Source: Haloterrigena salifodinae
Lineage (GTDB): Archaea > Halobacteriota > Halobacteria > Halobacteriales > Natrialbaceae
Direction of reading: 5' to 3'
Assembly: GCF_003977755.1 (NCBI RefSeq)
Contig: NZ_RQWN01000001.1
Span: 946,995 to 1,010,994, forward strand
DNA length: 64,000 bases
The notes beneath the pieces are model-generated. The model ran no database searches. It was not told the DNA's origin and saw only the letters and a program-made list of their open reading frames with translations. This document shows, one piece after another, positions 59,124-64,000 of this stretch. The stretch's first letter is position 1. Each line of letters begins with the position of its first letter. Both the position numbers and the translations under genes were made by a program.

Positions 59124-61081
59124 CAGTCGTCACCTCTCATGTGCGAGTCGTCCGGCGCCGGTTCTGCACCCGGACCGGAGTCCCTCGTCACGAGGGGTTT
59201 GAGCCGCGCCGGAAGCGAGACCAGTCCGCGCGGGAGGAAGATCACGAACAGGAGGAAAATCGTCCCGAGCACCAGTCGCCACCGCGGCGTGAAGCCGGTG
59301 AGGATCTCCTCGAGGCCGAAGAACACGGTCGATCCGACGATCGGTCCGTAGAGCGTCCCCATCCCGCCGAGGATGACCATCACGATCACCTCGCCGGAGT
59401 GGAGCCAGTAGGCGAACGACGGCGCCGCGTACCCCGAGTTGAGCGTGAAGAGTCCGCCGGCCAGACCGGCCAGCGCCCCGCTGACAACGAACGCGCGGCG
59501 TTTGTACCGCGTCGTCTCGTAGCCGAGGAACGTCGCTCGCTGTTCGTTCTCGCGGATCGACTTGAGGACCGACCCGAACGGCGAGTTGAGCATTCGTCGG
59601 GTGAGGAGGAACGACCCGATCAGGGCTGCCAGCGCGATGTAGTAGAACAGCGACTGCCCGGTCAGGGCGACCGGACCGAGGAAGAGTCCGATCTCGTCGA
59701 GCGCGATTCCCACCCCGGCGATCCCGTAGTACGTCGAGATGCCGAACAGCCCCTCGGAGCCGCCGGTGATCTCGAGTCGGTACAACATGTTGTAGAACAG
59801 TTCGGCGAAAGCGAGGGTGATCATCGCGAAGTAGACGCCGGAGACGCGGATCGAGAGGTAGCCGACGACCCACGCGATGGCTGCGGAAATGACGATCGCG
59901 AGGCCGATCGCGACGAACGCCGACTGACTCACGTGTAGTAACGCGATCGCGACGGCGTACGCGCCGAGCCCGTAGAACAGCGCGTGACCGAGCGAGACCA
60001 GTCCGGTGTACCCCATCACGAAGTCCAGACTGAGCGCGAACAGCGCCCAGACGAGGATCTCGATCGCGAGCGTGACCGTATACGTCGAATAGAACGTCCC
60101 CGCCCCGAGCGGGAGCAGGGCGAGTAGCCCGACCGCCGCGAGTCCGACCCACTTGCGGGTCCGATCGTCGAGGACGCCGCCGGACCCGGTCAGCAGTTCG
60201 CCGCCCTCTTCTTCCATCTCGACGCCGAACAGTCCGCGGGGCCGGACGAGGAGAATACCGATCATCAGCAGGAAGATCACCGTTCCCTCGAGGATCGGCG
60301 CGTACGTCCGCAGGAGCGTCTGAATGATGCCGACGAGGAGTCCGCCGGCGACGGCCCCCTTGAAGCTGCCCAGGCCGCCGAGGACGACGATGACGAACGC
60401 CGGAATGATGACCGACATCCCCATCTCGGGGCTGACCGTTTGGTAGCCGCCGAGGATGATCCCGGCGACGGCGGCGAGCGCCGCCCCCATTCCGAAGACC
60501 AGCGAGTAGTAGCGGTCGATATCGATGCCGAGGTTCCGGACCATCTGCCGGTCCTGGGAACCCGCGCGAATGATCAGACCGTACTTCGTGTGCTCGAGCA
60601 TCGCCCAGACGGAGAGCGCCATCGCGGCGCCGAAGACGATGACGAATACGTTGTACACGCTGGCGTTGAGTCCGACGACATCGATCGTTCCTGAGAGGAT
60701 CGCCGGGGTCGGGAGATTGACGTTGCCGGGCTCCCAGATCAGGTAAATCAGGTCGTTGATGACCAGCACCAGCCCGAACGTCAACAGAATGTGGTACAGC
60801 GGGTTCCGTCCGTACAACGGTCGCACCGTAAACCGTTCGATCGCAACGCCGAGGATACCGACGAGCAGCGGTGCGACGAACAACGCGGCGAAAAACGCCG
60901 TTCCACCGAACGGCGCGATCAGCGCCAGGGCGAAGTACGCTCCCAGCGCGAACAGTTCGCCGTGAGCGAAGTTGATGACGTGCATGACGCCGAAGATGAC
61001 CGACAGGCCGGCGGCTAAGAGGACGTATACCACGCCGATCGTCAACCCGTCCACCAGTTGTTGTAAGATTCCAGCGACCAT
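59123..61081 (-). CDS. livHM: Fused LivH-LivM ABC permease
   Basis: A 652-aa single protein that contains both permeases of the importer. Residues about 1-290 are LivH-like (GLTIGVVYVLLAAGLSVIFG ... ILLVRPRGLFG), and about 320-630 LivM-like (ALFALSLDFVMGYTGLVSLG ... FVIFLPRGLVSLPARLK). Bacterial systems usually encode them separately. The junction is acidic (EMEEEGGELLTGSGGVLDD). Overlaps livG by one base and lies 31 nt from the binding-protein gene. Confidence 0.93.
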   Translation of the reverse strand: MVAGILQQLVDGLTIGVVYVLLAAGLSVIFGVMHVINFAHGELFALGAYFALALIAPFGGTAFFAALFVAPLLVGILGVAIERFTVRPLYGRNPLYHILLTFGLVLVINDLIYLIWEPGNVNLPTPAILSGTIDVVGLNASVYNVFVIVFGAAMALSVWAMLEHTKYGLIIRAGSQDRQMVRNLGIDIDRYYSLVFGMGAALAAVAGIILGGYQTVSPEMGMSVIIPAFVIVVLGGLGSFKGAVAGGLLVGIIQTLLRTYAPILEGTVIFLLMIGILLVRPRGLFGVEMEEEGGELLTGSGGVLDDRTRKWVGLAAVGLLALLPLGAGTFYSTYTVTLAIEILVWALFALSLDFVMGYTGLVSLGHALFYGLGAYAVAIALLHVSQSAFVAIGLAIVISAAIAWVVGYLSIRVSGVYFAMITLAFAELFYNMLYRLEITGGSEGLFGISTYYGIAGVGIALDEIGLFLGPVALTGQSLFYYIALAALIGSFLLTRRMLNSPFGSVLKSIRENEQRATFLGYETTRYKRRAFVVSGALAGLAGGLFTLNSGYAAPSFAYWLHSGEVIVMVILGGMGTLYGPIVGSTVFFGLEEILTGFTPRWRLVLGTIFLLFVIFLPRGLVSLPARLKPLVTRDSGPGAEPAPDDSHMRGDD

Positions 61082-61112
61082 TGGTTATCGAGCGGTGTTC
61101 GTCATGAGCGCG

Positions 61113-62378
61113 TTACAGTTCACAGCCGGTTTCCCCGCAGTCGGGTGCGGCCTCTTCGCCGGAGAGTTGGGTTAGGAGTTCGACGTCGGCGAGCTCCCCC
61201 GAGTCCGGTTCGACGCACTCGCCCATCCAGACCGGATTCATCGCCTGCTGGTCGCACTCCCGGAACCGGTTGGGGCCGAAGATCGTGTCGTGTTCCATGC
61301 CCGAGAGCGACTCCCTGACCGTCGTGGGATCGCGCGACCCCGCCTCACGGATGCCGTTGGCGACCATGCGGATCGATTCGTAGCCGACGCGCGAGAAGTT
61401 GTCCGGCGGGGCGTCGTACTCGCTTTCGTAGGCCTCGACGAACGCCTGATTGTCTCCGGTTTCGATCTCTGGAACGTATCGAACACCACTGTAGGTGTTG
61501 TACACGCCCTCTCCACCGCCCGCTCGCACGGCCCGGAACGATCCGGTCGTCGTCACGATGGGGATCTCGTCCGGAAGGCCGCGCGAACTGGCCTGCGAGA
61601 GAAAAATCGCGAGGTCGGATCCGGTCATCCCCACGACGAGCGCATCGGCTTCGTCGCTGACATTCGAGATCTGACTGATGAACGCCTCGAAGTTCGTCGA
61701 GCCCTGATCCGACCGGGTGACGCCGACCCGCTCGTAGGAGTCGCTGATCGACTCCATTCGCGTCTCGACTTCGTTCAGTACCGACTCGCCGTAGGCGTAA
61801 TCCGCGATGTGATAGACGATCCGATCGCCGAGTTCGTCGGCGGTCCACTGAGACATCACCGCCGCGATCTGTGCGGTGTTCGTCTCGAACCGAAACACGT
61901 ACTCGTTGCAGTTCTCGCCGGTGATCGAAATATCCGCCGCGCCGGGCGTGTAGACGACTTCGTTATCGGCGGCGAAACTGTTGATCGCGAGCGCGGCCGA
62001 ACTCGAGATACAGCCGCTGATGAACTGTGCGCCGTCGGATTGGACCGCCTGCTGGGCCTGCTGGGTCGCCGTCGCCGGGTCGAGTTGCGTGTCGTACTCC
62101 TCGTGTTCGATCGTGAAGTCGTACTCGTCGCTGTCGTTGATCTGCTGGATCGCCAGTTCGGTTCCCTGGTAGTGTTCCTTCGCGAGAGCGCTAAACTCGC
62201 CCGTCCTCGGCTCGAGAACGCCGAACTGGACCGTGTCGAAGTTCTCGTCGTCTCCGCCACCCAACTCGTCCGGATCGCCGACGCAGCCGGCCAATCCGGA
62301 TATCCCGATTGCACCGCCAACGGTAATTGTTTTTAGAATATCACGCCTCCGGCCACGTGGCCTGTTATCTCGAGCCAT
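61113..62378 (-). CDS. livK: ABC importer substrate-binding lipoprotein LivK-like
   Basis: A 421-aa type-I periplasmic-binding-protein-like protein read leftwards. N-terminal Tat signal RRRDILKTITVGG with lipobox LAGC (C32). Body: VQFGVLEPRTGEFSALAKEH, then AQFISGCISSSAALAINSFA and AVMSQWTADELGDRIVYHI. C-terminal Cys residues in CDQQAMNPVWMGEC and CGETGCEL could form disulfides. Heads the importer operon; operator-like motif 36 nt upstream. Ligand unknown but the paa context suggests phenylacetate or an aromatic acid. Confidence 0.93.
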   Translation of the reverse strand: MARDNRPRGRRRDILKTITVGGAIGISGLAGCVGDPDELGGGDDENFDTVQFGVLEPRTGEFSALAKEHYQGTELAIQQINDSDEYDFTIEHEEYDTQLDPATATQQAQQAVQSDGAQFISGCISSSAALAINSFAADNEVVYTPGAADISITGENCNEYVFRFETNTAQIAAVMSQWTADELGDRIVYHIADYAYGESVLNEVETRMESISDSYERVGVTRSDQGSTNFEAFISQISNVSDEADALVVGMTGSDLAIFLSQASSRGLPDEIPIVTTTGSFRAVRAGGGEGVYNTYSGVRYVPEIETGDNQAFVEAYESEYDAPPDNFSRVGYESIRMVANGIREAGSRDPTTVRESLSGMEHDTIFGPNRFRECDQQAMNPVWMGECVEPDSGELADVELLTQLSGEEAAPDCGETGCEL

Positions 62379-62413
62379 ACCTTCAGTAGATTACATCATC
62401 CTATAAAAATCGA

Positions 62414-62431
62414 CCCCGTTTTATGGCGGTT
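62414..62431 (-). promoter_or_regulatory. paaA-like 18-bp motif upstream of the importer operon
   Basis: On the minus strand this reads AACCGCCATAAAACGGGG. It matches the paaA-side palindrome AACCGCCGTATAACGCGG at 15 of 18 positions. It sits directly upstream of TATA-like TTTTTATAGG (complement of 62401-62410) and 36 nt from the start codon. The equal placement at both promoters supports one shared activator. Confidence 0.62.
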
Positions 62432-62590
62432 TTATACATGCCGTCCCCGTCGTCCGGAGCCGATCCTCGACGCTCGGCGGTTCCGTTCTCGATCGCAACC
62501 GAAAAACGGCCGACCGAGGTGTCCGCTCGGACGACTCGATGCGCGGGACCGAACCGGAGTATTATGTGTATTGGTGTCTATCCGCGAGAT

Positions 62591-62986
62591 ATGTTTCGGA
62601 TACTGGTGGGACTCGATACCGACGAAAACCGCGCGCGAGAGCAGGCATCGATGATCGAATCGCTCCCCGGTTCGACCGACGAGATCACGGCCGTTCTCGC
62701 GCACGTGTTCCAGGAGAACCCTGAGGGGCGATCGGTCCAGCAACTCGCCGGCGTCCGCCAGGTCGCTACGGCCCTCGACGAGAGCGGCGTCGACTACGAG
62801 TACTACGAGACGAGCGGCGACCCGGCGTCGGAGCTCATCGCGGCGGCCGACGAGATGGACGTCGACATGATCTGTCTCGCCGGCCGGAAACGGACGCCGA
62901 CGGGGAAAGTGCTCTTCGGGAGCGTGACCCAGTCGGTCATCCTCGGAACCGACAGGCCCGTCGTCACCGTCAGCCCCGAGGAGTGA
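62591..62986 (+). CDS. Universal stress protein UspA family
   Basis: A 131-aa UspA-type protein starting at ATG 62591 (MFRILVGLDTDENRAREQAS). The nucleotide-binding G-x2-G-x9-G-S/T pattern appears as GRKRTPTGKVLFGSVTQSV. It diverges from the importer operon; TATA-like GTATTATG at 62559-62566. A longer in-frame start is rejected as it would cross the promoter. Its role here is probably stress tolerance, not catabolism. Confidence 0.92.
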   Translation: MFRILVGLDTDENRAREQASMIESLPGSTDEITAVLAHVFQENPEGRSVQQLAGVRQVATALDESGVDYEYYETSGDPASELIAAADEMDVDMICLAGRKRTPTGKVLFGSVTQSVILGTDRPVVTVSPEE

Positions 62987-63148
62987 CCCGCCGACCGTCG
63001 TCCGACCGCCGTAGCGGCGCGGTTCGGTTCGGCAGCGAGTGCGATGGGGCCGACGGGCGTCGCGACGGGACTCGAGCGGCTGAATCGTCCGCCGCTCGAG
63101 GTGAGTCTCAGTCGACTCCGTCCTGTCAATTCCGTTGTCTCTCAGTGG

Positions 63149-63167
63149 CATGTGCACTCACCACATG
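63149..63167. promoter_or_regulatory. Inverted repeat CATGTG-N7-CACATG before paaK copy 2
   Basis: A perfect 6-bp inverted repeat with spacer CACTCAC, abutting TATA-like ATTTTTATC (63168-63176) that lies about 30 nt before the ATG at 63203. Position upstream of TATA suggests an activator or BRE-blocking repressor site. Differs from the dyads at the other paa promoters. Confidence 0.5.
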
Positions 63168-63202
63168 ATTTTTATCGGGGGACTCCGGATTGTTGAGTGA
63201 GG

Positions 63203-64000
63203 ATGAGTTATAAGCAGATAGAGACAGCGCCTCGGTCGGAGATCCGAGCGTTGCAAAACGAACGGCTCCGCGAAACGGTTCGCCACGCCTCTGAGAACGT
63301 CGACTACTACCGCCGGGAACTCGACGCCGCGGGCATCGCGCCGGAGGACGTACAGACGGTCGACGATATCCGGAAGCTTCCGTTCACGACGAAAGAAGAC
63401 TTCCGCGACGAGTATCCCGACAGCCTCTTCGCCGTCGACGACGCCGACATCCGACGCATTCACGCCTCCTCGGGCACGACGGGCAAACCCAAGATCGTCT
63501 CCTACACCGAGGACGATCTGGACGTGTGGAGCGAAGTCGTCGCCCGGTGTCTCGCCGCCTCCGGCGTCGAACCGGGGGAGACGGTCCAGAACGGCTACGG
63601 CTACGGCCTGTTCACGGGAGGGCTCGGCCTCCACTACGGGATCGAAGAACTCGGTGCGACGGTCATCCCGATCGGCGGCGGGCAGACCCAGCGGCAGGTG
63701 GAGCTGTTACAGGACTTAGAGAGCGACGTCCTCACCTGCACCCCGTCGTACTCGCTGTACCTCGCGGAGACGGCCGAGGAGATGGGCGTCGACGTCAGCG
63801 AGCTGCCGGTGTCGACGGTCATCTTCGGGGCGGAACCCTGTACGGATCCGATGCGCGAGGAGATCGAAGAGCGCCTCGACGTCACGGGGATCGACATCTA
63901 CGGACTGTCCGAAATTATCGGTCCCGGCGTCTCCAACGAGTGTCACGAAGCCCAGGAGGGACTGCACGTCTGGGAGGACCACTTCTATCCCGAAGTGGTC
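63203..64000 (+). CDS. paaK: Phenylacetate-CoA ligase, copy 2 (cut by window edge)
   Basis: At least 266 codons from ATG 63203, truncated at the right edge. KLPFTTKEDFRDEYPDSLFA, the phosphate loop HASSGTTGKPKIV and YGLSEIIGPGVSNECHEAQE match copy 1 almost residue for residue; N-terminal thirty residues differ. It may act on a different arylacetate, or be an inducible isozyme, since its promoter dyad is different. No frameshift is seen in the visible part. Confidence 0.93.
   Translation, partial: MSYKQIETAPRSEIRALQNERLRETVRHASENVDYYRRELDAAGIAPEDVQTVDDIRKLPFTTKEDFRDEYPDSLFAVDDADIRRIHASSGTTGKPKIVSYTEDDLDVWSEVVARCLAASGVEPGETVQNGYGYGLFTGGLGLHYGIEELGATVIPIGGGQTQRQVELLQDLESDVLTCTPSYSLYLAETAEEMGVDVSELPVSTVIFGAEPCTDPMREEIEERLDVTGIDIYGLSEIIGPGVSNECHEAQEGLHVWEDHFYPEVV

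Noticed and set aside
1-64000. tRNA or rRNA genes
   Set aside because: Scanned gaps for T-loop GGTTCRANTCC and acceptor pairing; a few GTTCGAA words (e.g. near 13830) lack cloverleaf context.

Overview
This 64-kb window is a high-GC haloarchaeal chromosome segment. The evidence is a very acidic proteome, archaeal aIF1A, aIF2-beta, Pelota and RqcH/NFACT, twin-arginine export signals with lipoboxes, TATA boxes about 25-30 nt before many starts (leaderless style), Bat-type HTH, TrmB and IclR regulators, and haloarchaea-only small proteins. Genus is not decidable from sequence alone; gene content resembles Natrinema/Haloterrigena-type genomes (inference). No rRNA, tRNA, CRISPR array or intact insertion sequence was seen.

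Layout. 1-3.2 kb: PAS-domain signalling protein (cut by the left edge), small proteins, aIF2-beta and a wHTH protein. 3.3-9.4 kb: a co-directional corrinoid salvage/assembly operon (HAD phosphatase, cbiB, cobS, cobY, cobT, cobD, cbiZ) with overlapping genes. 9.6-22.3 kb: mixed housekeeping and unknown genes (THEP1-like NTPase, exported amidohydrolase, FAH-like protein, beta-propeller protein, YkgJ-like protein, aIF1A, CspA, RqcH, CBS protein). 22.7-38 kb: siroheme nitrite/sulfite reductase, membrane proteins, Pelota, an ArsR-like regulator, an RND exporter with an overlapping TrmB regulator, an MBL hydrolase, a zinc alcohol dehydrogenase, a Tat lipoprotein deacetylase, a decayed alcohol-dehydrogenase tail, and a Tat-exported Cys/His/Asp protein. 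38-41 kb: Lhr-type helicase, then a 0.5-kb AT-rich gene-poor gap.

From 41.5 kb to the right edge lies a catabolic island. Its left half (41.5-51.7 kb) holds an ACMSD-type amidohydrolase, an IclR regulator, an HD protein, two EthD proteins (one an internal tandem duplication), a VOC protein, a ThDP-dependent decarboxylase-like enzyme, an extended SDR, an M24 protein lacking a metal ligand, and a luciferase-like monooxygenase. I know of no pathway with this set, so it is a candidate undescribed catabolic route. Its right half (51.8-64 kb) is a phenylacetate module: paaABCD with PaaD split in two, two phenylacetate-CoA ligases, hotdog thioesterases, a Bat-type regulator divergent from paaA, and a complete branched-chain-type ABC importer with fused permeases. 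The logic appears to be uptake, CoA activation, epoxidation and thioesterase rescue; PaaE and the ring-opening/beta-oxidation genes are not in the window.

Non-coding signals of note are: two copies of an elaborately base-paired intergenic element (22.39-22.61 and 50.45-50.61 kb); a phased CCTGTCA array (10.47-10.57 kb); two identical-geometry dyads 44 bp apart in a convergent gap (42.5 kb); and a shared 18-bp motif just upstream of the TATA regions of both paaA and the ABC importer.
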